64,000 nucleotides of DNA. Source: TMP-86 sp039807285 (lineage in GTDB: Bacteria > Pseudomonadota > Gammaproteobacteria > Steroidobacterales > Steroidobacteraceae). Both the position numbers and the translations under genes were made by a program. Position 1 is the first letter of the stretch; the number at the start of each line of letters is the position of its first letter. Positions 52,101-60,112 of the stretch are shown here, piece after piece. The notes under the pieces are model-generated. The model saw nothing but the letters and a program-made list of their open reading frames with translations, was not told the DNA's origin and did no database searches. The DNA lies in assembly GCA_044226785.1 (NCBI GenBank), contig JBGAGK010000002.1:124001-188000 (forward strand), given 5' to 3'.

Positions 52101-52203
52101 ATCCCGGCAGTATCTGCCGGGATCCGGGAAGATTGTACGCAGCACACTGCGTACTGATCACGCATCATTCCTGACATCCGTGCGCCGGCCCTTGCGGGCC
52201 GGC
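52101..52203 (-). other. Three perfect hairpins between rubrerythrin and Fe-S oxidoreductase genes
   Basis: In order along the minus-strand transcript: GCCGGCCC-TTGC-type 8-bp stem (52184-52203), 8-bp stem around GTACGCAG (52135-52154) and 9-bp stem ATCCCGGCA (52101-52123). The first is probably a terminator or attenuator after rubrerythrin, though without a T-run; the others would lie in the leader of the oxidoreductase mRNA. Confidence 0.6.
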
Positions 52204-52217
52204 AGGATGCGTTCGAA

Positions 52218-52637
52218 TCAGCCGAGTTCGTTCAGCGCCCTGGTGAAGCGGTTTGCGTGTGAGCGCTCGGCCTTTGCCAGGGTCTCGAACCAGTCGGCGA
52301 TCTCACCGAAGCCTTCCTCGCGTGCAATCTTGGCCATGCCAGGATACATGTCGGAGTACTCGTGGGTTTCGCCGGCAATCGCCGATTTCAGATTGCCCTT
52401 GGTATCTCCGAACGGCAGGCCCGTGGCCGGATCGCCGCAGGCCTCCAGGTACTCGAGATGTCCGTGCGCGTGGCCGGTTTCGCCTTCGGCGGTTGAACGG
52501 AACACGGTGGATACATCGTTGAAGCCTTCCACATCCGCCTTCTGGGCGAAGTAGAGATAGCGGCGGTTCGCCATCGATTCGCCGGCGAACGCGTCTTTCA
52601 GACTTTTTTCGGTTTTGGAACCTTTCAGAGCGGCCAT
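52218..52637 (-). CDS. Rubrerythrin-type diiron protein, no rubredoxin domain
   Basis: Encodes 139 residues, a four-helix bundle with the diiron ligands ESMANRRYLYFA, EGETGHAHGHLEYL, GETHEYSDMYPGM and KAERSHANRF. Rubrerythrins reduce hydrogen peroxide in the cytosol. The C-terminal rubredoxin domain is missing, so it needs an external electron donor; the Fe-S oxidoreductase gene downstream could supply it. The ATG at 52637 gives the usual MAALKGSKT start. Confidence 0.92.
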   Translation of the reverse strand: MAALKGSKTEKSLKDAFAGESMANRRYLYFAQKADVEGFNDVSTVFRSTAEGETGHAHGHLEYLEACGDPATGLPFGDTKGNLKSAIAGETHEYSDMYPGMAKIAREEGFGEIADWFETLAKAERSHANRFTRALNELG

Positions 52638-52867
52638 GACACACCTCATGTTGGCTTGCAGGGAATACAGCGCTGCCGCAGGCGCGGCAAGCCAGAGGAG
52701 GGTACCTCACCGGCCCCTGTCTTGAAAATTGATTGTTTCGATTGATCCGATCATTGCGCTCTATTGCCGGTCTGTACTCTCTTCAGGGTCGCGAGGCCGT
52801 GGCGTGCAGATCCGCGAATGGCGCAATTTGCGGGTATAGTCCGGCTTGATTCAGCGGGGATCATGGG

Positions 52868-54016
52868 ATGCCGGGAGATCGGGTGAGCGGGGAGAAGGGT
52901 TTCGCGATTCATCGAATGCCCGAGAAGCTTCGGTTGTGGATTGTATTGCTGGTATCTGTCGGTCTGGCCGGCTGCGTGAGCTTCGGAGCCGCAACCCTGG
53001 ACCGGGACCGTCTCGACTTCACCCAGGCAGTGTCGAATTCCTGGAAGCAGCAGATCCTGCTGAATATCGTGAAGATGAGGTATGCGGATACCCCCATCTT
53101 CGTCGACGTGGGCCAGATCGTCAGCAGCTACTCCCTGGTGAGCAGTGTTCAGGCAGGAACGACGGTCTATCCGAACCTGGACAGACCGACCAGCTCGCTG
53201 CGGAATTTCCTGAACTTCGGAGCGCAGGGACAGTACACCGACCGGCCCACGATCACCTATGTGCCTCTGACGGGATCGCAGTTCATCCAGACGCTGATGA
53301 CCCCGATCCCCCCGATCCGGCTGTTCGAACTGATCGAATCCGGTTGGCCGGCGGACCAGTTGTTCAGTGCGGCGGTGCAGACGGTGAACGGTCTGACAAA
53401 CAGCCGGGGCGGAGCGCAAATCCGCTCGGCCGACCCCGGATTTGCGAAGGTGGTCAGGTCGCTCAAGCGGATTCAGTCCTCCGGGGCGATGAGCCTGCGG
53501 ATCAGCGTCGACAAGGAACGGAAGGACGAAGGCCTTGTCATGTACTTTGCCACCCGGAATGTTTCTCCGCAGATCCAGGCCGAGCTGGAGCAACTCAAGC
53601 GTCTTCTGGGCCTGAATCCGGAGAAGAGGGAATTTTCCATCATGTACGGTGTGGTTCCGCCGGGGCGCGATGACGTCATTGCCCTGCACACGCGCTCGGG
53701 GTTCCAGTTGCTCTATGAACTGGCCACCTTCGTGCAGGTTCCGCCCGAACACGAACGCGAGAGGAGGGCCTATCCGCATCTGCCGGATTCGCCCGATGGT
53801 CAGGACGTTCTGCCGCCGCTGGTCAACATCCTCAGTGGTCCGTCAAAGCCAGCGGATGCATTCGTGAACGTACACTACAACGACCGCTGGTACTGGATCG
53901 AGAACCGGGATCTGGACTCGAAGGGGCTGTTTTCCTTCCTGCTGATCATGCTTACCCTGACCGATTCCGGGCAGAGAGCGCAGTCGACCTTCCTTTCGAT
54001 CCAGGCCAATCAATGA
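52868..54016 (+). CDS. Predicted lipoprotein, unknown function
   Basis: Encodes up to 382 residues. A hydrophobic stretch ends in VGLAGC, a good lipobox, at cysteine 36 (counting from 52868). The mature part begins with RDRLDFTQAVSNSWKQQILLNIVKMRYADTPIFVDVGQI, a well-conserved block in uncharacterised proteins. The rest is soluble. The ATG at 52868 has a GGGGA site eight bases upstream; the ATG at 52916 gives a shorter, more standard signal peptide but has no such site. A TATAGT at 52835 may be the -10. No gene follows closely. Confidence 0.8.
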   Translation: MPGDRVSGEKGFAIHRMPEKLRLWIVLLVSVGLAGCVSFGAATLDRDRLDFTQAVSNSWKQQILLNIVKMRYADTPIFVDVGQIVSSYSLVSSVQAGTTVYPNLDRPTSSLRNFLNFGAQGQYTDRPTITYVPLTGSQFIQTLMTPIPPIRLFELIESGWPADQLFSAAVQTVNGLTNSRGGAQIRSADPGFAKVVRSLKRIQSSGAMSLRISVDKERKDEGLVMYFATRNVSPQIQAELEQLKRLLGLNPEKREFSIMYGVVPPGRDDVIALHTRSGFQLLYELATFVQVPPEHERERRAYPHLPDSPDGQDVLPPLVNILSGPSKPADAFVNVHYNDRWYWIENRDLDSKGLFSFLLIMLTLTDSGQRAQSTFLSIQANQ

Positions 54017-54183
54017 GTGGGAGGCAGCGGAAGCAAGTACGCCGAGGAATGCCGGGCTGAGCGCAGTCATGCCGCCGTGGATTGTGAAGGGCATCTGTGA
54101 TGGATTGCGCAGCGACTGGAGACCGGGCGAGGGCTGTGGCCCGGCTCATGGTGGCAGGCCTCGCGAGTCCCGCCGCTTCCCGG

Positions 54184-54189
54184 TACACT
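54184..54189 (+). promoter_or_regulatory. Candidate -10 box of the crcB transcript
   Basis: TACACT, predicted start near 54196, just before the fluoride aptamer at 54205. The -35 is not evident. Confidence 0.35.
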
Positions 54190-54204
54190 ACGGGTCGAAC
54201 CGAT

Positions 54205-54253
54205 GGGAATGGAGCTTCCCGACAACCGCCCGAAAGGGCTGATAGCTCCTACC
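54205..54253 (+). promoter_or_regulatory. Fluoride riboswitch (crcB motif) aptamer
   Basis: GGGAATGGAGC-TTCCC, then GACAACC, the GCCC-GAAA-GGGC stem, and CTGATAGCTCCTACCG closely match the fluoride aptamer: P1 GGGAA/TTCCC, P2 GCCC/GGGC, and GGAGC pairing with GCTCC. It lies 93 bases before crcB, the fluoride exporter gene, which is the usual target. Fluoride binding should switch expression on. Confidence 0.9.
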
Positions 54254-54293
54254 GCGAGGGCGCATCGCCAGCGTGCCGTAGGAGTGTTCTTCT
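54246..54293 (+). terminator. Riboswitch terminator alternative to the aptamer
   Basis: CTCCTAC at 54246-54252, part of the aptamer's 3' strand, can instead pair with GTAGGAG at 54278-54284, followed by TGTTCTTCT. This makes a terminator exclusive with the fluoride-bound form. An inner stem of the loop (GGGCG/CGCC) would stabilise it. Confidence 0.7.
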
Positions 54294-54306
54294 GGCTCGT
54301 GGGACG

Positions 54307-54340
54307 CACCCTCGTTGATGTCAGGATCAACCGGAGGGTG
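54307..54340 (+). promoter_or_regulatory. Hairpin hiding the crcB ribosome-binding site
   Basis: CACCCTC (54307-54313) is complementary to GAGGGTG (54334-54340), which contains the GGAGGG Shine-Dalgarno of crcB. It could add control of translation. Confidence 0.5.
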
Positions 54341-54345
54341 TGTTC

Positions 54346-54729
54346 ATGCAGGGTTTCATCATCGTATTTCTCGGGGGCGGCCTGGGCGCGGCGGCACGCC
54401 ATGGCGTCAACATGTTCGCGGCCCACCACGCAGGGACCCGCTACCCGCTGGGCACCTTCCTGGTCAATGTCCTGGGATCTCTCCTGATCGGCATCGTCAC
54501 CGAGTGGTTTGCGCTGCGCTCCCATTTGCCGCCGCACCTTCGGCTGTTCCTGGTGACGGGAATCCTGGGAGGCTTCACCACGTTCTCCACCTTCTCGCTG
54601 GAGGTGGGTCTGCTCCACGCGCGAGGACAGAGCCTGATCGCGACCCTGTATGCCCTGGCCTCCGTGATCGGTGCGGTGGGCGCAATGTTCGCCGGGATGC
54701 AGGCAGTTCGACAGATATTAAAGATTTGA
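54346..54729 (+). CDS. crcB: Fluoride ion channel CrcB/Fluc
   Basis: Encodes 127 residues with four membrane helices. GGGLGAAARHGVNMF, the pore asparagine region TFLVNVLGSLLIG, and GILGGFTTFSTFSLEV with the conserved phenylalanines are the Fluc signature. It lets fluoride out of the cytosol as a dual-topology dimer. The ATG at 54346 is seven bases after GGAGGG; the GTG at 54340 is less likely. The riboswitch upstream fits the function. Confidence 0.95.
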   Translation: MQGFIIVFLGGGLGAAARHGVNMFAAHHAGTRYPLGTFLVNVLGSLLIGIVTEWFALRSHLPPHLRLFLVTGILGGFTTFSTFSLEVGLLHARGQSLIATLYALASVIGAVGAMFAGMQAVRQILKI

Positions 54730-55037
54730 TAAACAATTGATTACGAAAGATATATAATGTAAATTAATAATAGAGGCGATGCCGGGTTGCCAGGATTTGC
54801 CGCTGGTTGAAGATCGATGCCGACTGTGCTGCAGGGCCGATGGTGCTGGAAACTTCGACATGCGCCGCAATGCCTGTCAGAATCTGCGCCCGGCGGCCCA
54901 TCCCCCTTTGCGTTTTCACGCATGCGCGCAATCGAAAAAAGCGATCGTGCAGGGAAGGGATTTTGCCGTTGTCCGGCGACGGCCGGTCAACCTGTTTTGT
55001 TTTGTCAGCAACCTTGTAGCAACGGGACCCGAAGACT
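54730..55037 (+). other. AT-rich promoter region and leader of the EF-G gene
   Basis: A 308-bp gap. The first 50 bases are the most AT-rich stretch of the window, with TATAAT at 54753-54758 and TTGATA at 54726-54731 (spacing to TATAAT too long; to GATATA at 54749 it is 17). The remaining 250 bases would form a long leader; no gene is visible in them and I see no known riboswitch. Confidence 0.5.
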
Positions 55038-57191
55038 ATGCCTCGTACAACGCCCCTTTCCGATATCCGCAATATCGGCATCATCGCCCACGTGGACGCC
55101 GGCAAGACGACCACCACGGAGCGCATCCTGTATTACACGGGGCGCAAGCACACCATCATCAACGTCCATGACACCAAGGATCTGAAGACCTCCACCACCA
55201 CGGACTACCTGGAACAGGAACAGAAGCGTGGCATCACCATCCAGAGTGCCGCGGTGTCGGCCTTCTGGCGCGACAAGAAAATCAACCTGATCGACACGCC
55301 GGGGCACGTGGATTTCACCATCGAGGTGAACCGCAGCTTGCGCGTGCTGGACGGGGCCGTGGTCGTGTTCGACGGTGTGGCGGGCGTCGAGCCCCAGTCG
55401 GAGACCAACTGGCGCCTGGCCGACAACTACGGCGTACCGCGCATCTGCTACGTCAACAAGATGGACCGGAGCGGCGCAAACTTCCTGCGCTGCGTGGACA
55501 TGATCAGGAAGCGCCTGGGTGCGCGTCCGCTGCCCATCCAGCTGCCGATCGGTTCGGAAGACAATTTCAAGGGCATGATCGACCTGGTCGAGATGAAGGC
55601 CCTCGTATGGGAGTCCGATGACAAGGATTCCGTGTGGCAGGTGCTGGATGTGACGCCGGATCTGGCCGACAGGCTCCACATCACCGTCCCGTCGGATCGC
55701 GCCATTCTGGCTGATGTGCAGAAGTACCGGACCGAGCTCGTCGATACCTGCCTGGAGCAGGACGATGCGGCGATGGAAGCCTACCTCAATGACGGTACGG
55801 TCCCTTCGCCGGAAGTCCTTCGAAAGTGCCTTCGCAAGGGCACCACGCACTCCGCGTTCACGCCGGTCCTGTGCGGTTCTTCCTACAAGAACAAGGGCGT
55901 GCAGCAGGTGCTGGATGCAGTCGTGGATATCCTCCCGGCACCCACCGACGTCGCCGCGATCAAGACCGTGGACGCCGACGGCAATCCCACCGGTGAGCGC
56001 AAGTGCTCGGACGATGAACCGTTCGCGGCACTGGCCTTCAAGGTGATCAACGATGCCTATGGCGCACTCACTTTCGTGCGCGTGTATTCCGGGGTGCTGA
56101 CCAAGGGCGCATCCGTGCAGAACAGTACTCGCGGCAAGCGAGAGAAGATCGGCCGCATGGTCGAGATGTTCGCCAAGGAAGCCAACCCGATCGAGGAGGC
56201 GCGGGCCGGGGACATCATCGCACTGGTCTCGCTGGCGGAGACGGATACCGGTGACACGCTGTGCGATTCGGCGAACCCCGTGGTGCTGGAGCGCATGCGC
56301 TTTCCCGATCCGGTCATCAGCGTCTCGGTGGCGCCGAAGACCAAGGCCGATCAGGAGAAGTTCGGCAACGCGCTGGGCAAGATGGTGCGTGCCGATCCCT
56401 CGCTGCACCTGGAGACCGACCGGGAAACCGGCCAGACCATTCTGCGGGGCATGGGTGAGCTGCACCTGGAAGTCACGCTGGACCGCATGCGCACCGAGTT
56501 CGGTGTCGAAGGCACCATGGGTGAGCCGCAGGTGGCCTACCGCGAGACCATCACCCGCAAGGTGTCGCACCAGTACATCCACAAGAAGCAGACGGGTGGA
56601 GCCGGGCAGTTCGCGGAAGTGTGGATCGATTTCGAGCCGCTGGATCGCAGCGCCGGCTTCGAGTTCGTGGACAAGACAGTGGGTGGCTCGGTGCCCAGGG
56701 AATACGTGCCGTCGGTGGAGAAGGGCCTGAAGGTACAGAAGGAAGACGGTGTGCTGGCCGGTTACCCCACTGTGGATTTCCGTGCGACGCTGACCGACGG
56801 TTCCTACCATGACGTGGACTCGAACGCCCTGACATTCGAGATCGCGGCCAAGGCCTGTTTCCGCGAAGCGGTGCGCAAGGCCAACCCCGTCCTGCTCGAG
56901 CCGGTGATGAAGGTGGAGACGGTGACACCGGGTGATTACCTCGGCGATGTCATCGGCGACATCAACCGTCGTCGTGGCATGATCCAGGATCAGCTCGAAC
57001 GCGGCACCAACATCGCGGTGGTGGCGAATGTCCCGCTGTCGGAGATGTTCGGCTACATCGGGCATCTGCGGGGCATGACCAGCGGACGGGCCTCCTACAC
57101 CATGGAATTCTCGCACTACGACCCGGTGCCCAAGCAGATTGCGGACGCCGTGATTGCGGAGCGCGGCAAGAAGAACGCGTCAGCCGCCTGA
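55038..57191 (+). CDS. fusA: Elongation factor G paralogue (stand-alone)
   Basis: Encodes 717 residues. G-domain motifs are intact: AHVDAGKTTTTERIL, RGITIQSAA, DTPGHVDFTIEV and NKMDRSGANF; domains II-V are present to GRASYTMEFSHYDPVP. It lacks the str operon context (no rpsL, rpsG or tuf nearby), so it may be a second EF-G with a role in ribosome recycling or stress; the symbol is by family only. Between VHD and EQEQKRGIT of switch I it has about five extra residues (TKDLKTSTTTDYL) compared with the standard factor. It has its own long AT-rich promoter region. Confidence 0.93.
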   Translation: MPRTTPLSDIRNIGIIAHVDAGKTTTTERILYYTGRKHTIINVHDTKDLKTSTTTDYLEQEQKRGITIQSAAVSAFWRDKKINLIDTPGHVDFTIEVNRSLRVLDGAVVVFDGVAGVEPQSETNWRLADNYGVPRICYVNKMDRSGANFLRCVDMIRKRLGARPLPIQLPIGSEDNFKGMIDLVEMKALVWESDDKDSVWQVLDVTPDLADRLHITVPSDRAILADVQKYRTELVDTCLEQDDAAMEAYLNDGTVPSPEVLRKCLRKGTTHSAFTPVLCGSSYKNKGVQQVLDAVVDILPAPTDVAAIKTVDADGNPTGERKCSDDEPFAALAFKVINDAYGALTFVRVYSGVLTKGASVQNSTRGKREKIGRMVEMFAKEANPIEEARAGDIIALVSLAETDTGDTLCDSANPVVLERMRFPDPVISVSVAPKTKADQEKFGNALGKMVRADPSLHLETDRETGQTILRGMGELHLEVTLDRMRTEFGVEGTMGEPQVAYRETITRKVSHQYIHKKQTGGAGQFAEVWIDFEPLDRSAGFEFVDKTVGGSVPREYVPSVEKGLKVQKEDGVLAGYPTVDFRATLTDGSYHDVDSNALTFEIAAKACFREAVRKANPVLLEPVMKVETVTPGDYLGDVIGDINRRRGMIQDQLERGTNIAVVANVPLSEMFGYIGHLRGMTSGRASYTMEFSHYDPVPKQIADAVIAERGKKNASAA

Positions 57192-57213
57192 TCTGGCGGC
57201 GCTCGGGCGGGCC

Positions 57214-58224
57214 ATGAACGGCTATCTGCTGGAATTGCTGGCCATGCTGCTGGTGATCCTGGTGGCCGCGGAAGGGTTCACGAACGCTCTGGAACATCTG
57301 GGCCAGCGGCTGTCCATTTCCGAGGGTGTCACCGGCTCACTGTTTGCTGCCGTGGGCACGGCGTTGCCGGAGACTCTGGTACCGGTGCTGGCCATCGTTG
57401 CAGGGTCGAAAGACGCGGCGCTCAACGAGGAGATCGGCGTCGGCTCCATCCTCGGAGCACCCTTGATGCTTTCGACCCTGTCCACCGGATTGATGGCGCT
57501 GGCCGTGCTCAGGCAGCGCGGACTGGCGGGCCGCATCCGCCCCGAACCCGGCGGCCTGGGCCGGGATCTGCATTTTTTCATCTTCGCGTTCCTGCTGGCG
57601 GCCGCCGCCATGTACGTCCCGCAGGAGCAGCGCGGCGTGCGTTACCTGCTCAGCATGGTGCTGGTCGTCACGTATCTGCTGTACATCGTGCAGACCATGC
57701 GGGCCTCGCAGGGGCTGGTGGCCTCCGGCCACGGTACCGTGGCCGAGAACAGGATGTTCGCAACGCGCATCGGCTTGCCGGTGAACTCCGGCACCATCCT
57801 GTTGCAGTTGGCGGTCTCACTGGCGCTGCTGGTGTACGGCGCCCGGGGTTTCATCGACGGCGTGCAGGGTGTGGCCCATGAACTTCACGTCTCTGCGCTG
57901 CTGCTGTCGCTCCTGATCATCCCCATCGCGACCGAGTTGCCGGAGAAGGTGAACAGCATCCTGTGGGTGCGGCGTGGCAAGGACACCATGGCCATGGGCA
58001 ACATCACCGGCGCCATGGTCTTCCAGGGTACATTGCTGCCTGCGATCGGAATCCTGCTCACGCCGTGGGAGCCACGCATCGAGGTGCTGAGCAGCGTGCT
58101 CGTGACCCTGGGCGCGGCGATCTGGGTGCGCCTCAACATGCGGCCCCGGGGCCTTGCTGTCTGGGCCCTGCTCCTGAATGCCGTGCTGTACGTGGTCTAT
58201 CTCGCCATCACCCTGCGAAGATGA
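57214..58224 (+). CDS. CaCA-type cation exchanger
   Basis: Encodes 336 residues with about ten membrane helices in two halves. Alpha-repeat 1 is GTALPETLVPVLAIVAGSKDAALNEEIGVGSILG and repeat 2 PIATELPEKVNSILW with AMGNITGAMVFQGTLLPAIG, the calcium/cation antiporter signature. The ion is not clear: sodium/calcium or potassium-dependent. Starts 22 bases after the EF-G stop at ATG 57214 (preceded by GGGCGGG); probably co-transcribed with it. Confidence 0.88.
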   Translation: MNGYLLELLAMLLVILVAAEGFTNALEHLGQRLSISEGVTGSLFAAVGTALPETLVPVLAIVAGSKDAALNEEIGVGSILGAPLMLSTLSTGLMALAVLRQRGLAGRIRPEPGGLGRDLHFFIFAFLLAAAAMYVPQEQRGVRYLLSMVLVVTYLLYIVQTMRASQGLVASGHGTVAENRMFATRIGLPVNSGTILLQLAVSLALLVYGARGFIDGVQGVAHELHVSALLLSLLIIPIATELPEKVNSILWVRRGKDTMAMGNITGAMVFQGTLLPAIGILLTPWEPRIEVLSSVLVTLGAAIWVRLNMRPRGLAVWALLLNAVLYVVYLAITLRR

Positions 58225-58245
58225 CACCGGCTTCGCAGATACAGG

Positions 58246-58611
58246 CTAGCGATGCAGCAAGTGCGCCAGGAATGCAGCCGCCACACCCAGCGCCCCCAGA
58301 GCCGCGATCAGCACCGCGCCTGCCGCGCAATCCTTGACTACGCGGATTCTCGGATGAAGCTCCGGATGCAGGTGATCCACCAGGTTTTCCAGTGCGGTAT
58401 TGACGAGCTCCGAGGCGATGACAGCCGCGCCGGAAAGCGCCAGCAGCGCCCACCACAAGGGTTCCGCCTGCAGGTAGAGCAGGGCAGCGATCGCAAGGAT
58501 CAGTGCGACCAGGTGAACGCGCATGCTGCGCTCGGTCGCAAGAGCGCAGATGATGCCGGCACCTGCGAAACGCAGCCGTGAAAGGAACGATTGATTCTTG
58601 AGCTTTTCCAT
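58246..58611 (-). CDS. dgkA: Diacylglycerol kinase DgkA
   Basis: Encodes 121 residues, three membrane helices. FLSRLRFAGAGIICALATERSMRVHL and IASELVNTALENLVDHLHPELHPRIRVVKDCAAGAVLI contain the catalytic glutamate, asparagine and aspartate residues of the prokaryotic family. It phosphorylates diacylglycerol to phosphatidate, recycling the by-product of envelope sugar transfer. Starts at ATG 58611 (two codons after an ATG at 58617). Convergent with the exchanger gene and divergent from the PAP2 gene. Confidence 0.93.
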   Translation of the reverse strand: MEKLKNQSFLSRLRFAGAGIICALATERSMRVHLVALILAIAALLYLQAEPLWWALLALSGAAVIASELVNTALENLVDHLHPELHPRIRVVKDCAAGAVLIAALGALGVAAAFLAHLLHR

Positions 58612-58680
58612 GTCCAACCGTCTCAGGTCTCGAGCGCGGGCAAATCGCGCCGATGTGGGTACTCACGTTACGGAACTTCG

Positions 58681-59466
58681 ATGCGCAATTCCATCCATTT
58701 GATCGCACTCCTGCTGGTTGCAGGCCCTCTGCTCGCCGAACCGGCTCAGGCGCAGGTCCCGGATTCGTCCACCGTATGGGGCGATACCAAGGCCTACTTC
58801 ACCGGACCCCTGCACTGGGACTCGCGCGACTGGCTGCTGGCCGGCAGTGCGGCGGCGCTGGTCGGCATCTCGCATTCCTTCGATGGCACGGTGCGCAGGC
58901 ATTTCGCCACAGGGAGCCGGGCGGTCATGGATGGCAAGGATCCGCACAGCCTGCGGGATGCCGTGCCGGCTGCGGCCATCGTTGCGGGCACGTTTGCCTA
59001 TGCATGGTGGATCGACGATGAGCGCGGTGCCGGCGAGACATTCAGCATGCTGGAGGCCGCCGGATTTTCGGCCGTCAGTACCGAGGTATTGAAGTTTGCG
59101 GCAGGACGCAAGCGTCCGAATGAGACTACGAATGCCAACGACTGGCGCAACAGCGGCAGTTCCTTTCCATCTCTGCATTCGAGCGCGGCTTTTGCCATCG
59201 GCACGGTGTTTGCCGAGTCCGGGAGTGATGACTATCGCTGGATCCGCCGGTTCATCGGTTACGGAATGGCAGGCGCCACGGCCTACGTGCGCATGAAGGA
59301 CAATGTCCACTGGCTTTCCGACACGATTGCCGGCGCAGCCATCGGCATTGCCACCGCGCGGTTCGTCCTGAACCGCCGTGGGTCGTCGTCGTCTGCCGGT
59401 CAGTGGTCCGTCTCGCCGGGGGACAGGGGCGGCCTGATGCTCAGCTACAACGTGCCACTGAGATAA
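58681..59466 (+). CDS. PAP2 superfamily phosphatase, exported
   Basis: Encodes 261 residues. Signal peptide to about residue 24 (AQAQV). PAP2 motifs: KFAAGRKRP near 139 (KX6RP), SSFPSLHSSAAF (PSLH instead of the usual PSGH), and RMKDNVHWLSDTIAG. It should dephosphorylate lipid phosphates or nucleotides at the outer face of the membrane. Divergent from dgkA, which makes the opposite reaction type (inference of relationship only). Start ATG at 58681; the frame continues upstream without support. Confidence 0.9.
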   Translation: MRNSIHLIALLLVAGPLLAEPAQAQVPDSSTVWGDTKAYFTGPLHWDSRDWLLAGSAAALVGISHSFDGTVRRHFATGSRAVMDGKDPHSLRDAVPAAAIVAGTFAYAWWIDDERGAGETFSMLEAAGFSAVSTEVLKFAAGRKRPNETTNANDWRNSGSSFPSLHSSAAFAIGTVFAESGSDDYRWIRRFIGYGMAGATAYVRMKDNVHWLSDTIAGAAIGIATARFVLNRRGSSSSAGQWSVSPGDRGGLMLSYNVPLR

Positions 59467-59478
59467 ATCGATCCTGCA

Positions 59479-60105
59479 TTACCGGTTCCGGGTCCGGAAG
59501 CGGTGCTGCCGCCTCAGGTGCTTCAGGTCGGCAGGGGAGTCGACATCGAGCGCAGCCCGGGGCAGGTCGAGGAGATGAATCTGCCCGCCGGTCCTGGCGG
59601 AGAGCAGCGACCGCAGACCAGCATCTCCGTGCAATTGAAGGGCAAGGCCATACAACCGGCGCGGCAGGATGAGGGGAATTGCGGGCCCACCTTCCAGGCG
59701 ACGTGCCACGACATCGCGTCGGGCCAGGCGCCAACGATCAAGAAACCGAAGCAGATCGCCAGTGCTCAGCAAGGGCAGATCCAGCGGCAGGATCAGCAGT
59801 GCCGGCTGGAACCGGCCCGCGCGCACGCCACGGACTACCGACGTAGACAACCCCTGGTCGCAGTCAGGATTGGTGATGCAGCGCCAGCCATTGGCCAGCG
59901 CTGCGGACCGCAGTGGAGAACGCGGCGCCGTGACCACGAAGATGCATTGCCGGGAAAAGGGTCGCAGCAACGCCTGCAGGTGTTGCCACAGGGTCCTGCC
60001 GTGCAGGCGCGCCTGAGCCTTGGGGCGGCCGAAACGGCGTGACCGCCCGGCCGCAAGGATGACGATGCCGGGCGGGCGCGGAAGGGTGCGGATCGTTGGT
60101 ATCAT
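59479..60105 (-). CDS. MobA/MocA-like nucleotidyltransferase
   Basis: Encodes 208 residues from ATG 60105 (211 from 60114). GIVILAAGRSRRFGRPKAQ is the NTP-transferase P-loop and LILPLDLPLLS the metal-binding region (PxDxP-type); GGPAIPLILPRRL also matches MocA-type cytidylyltransferases that finish the molybdenum cofactor. No molybdenum enzyme gene is nearby, so the substrate is uncertain. The 5' end is unusual: its start codon lies in a CATG shared with the divergent phosphatase gene. Confidence 0.82.
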   Translation of the reverse strand: MIPTIRTLPRPPGIVILAAGRSRRFGRPKAQARLHGRTLWQHLQALLRPFSRQCIFVVTAPRSPLRSAALANGWRCITNPDCDQGLSTSVVRGVRAGRFQPALLILPLDLPLLSTGDLLRFLDRWRLARRDVVARRLEGGPAIPLILPRRLYGLALQLHGDAGLRSLLSARTGGQIHLLDLPRAALDVDSPADLKHLRRQHRFRTRNR

Positions 60106-60112
60106 GCCCGTC

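Noticed and set aside
55005..57116. 703-codon minus-strand open frame
   Set aside because: Antisense of the EF-G gene; the EF-G reading is certain.
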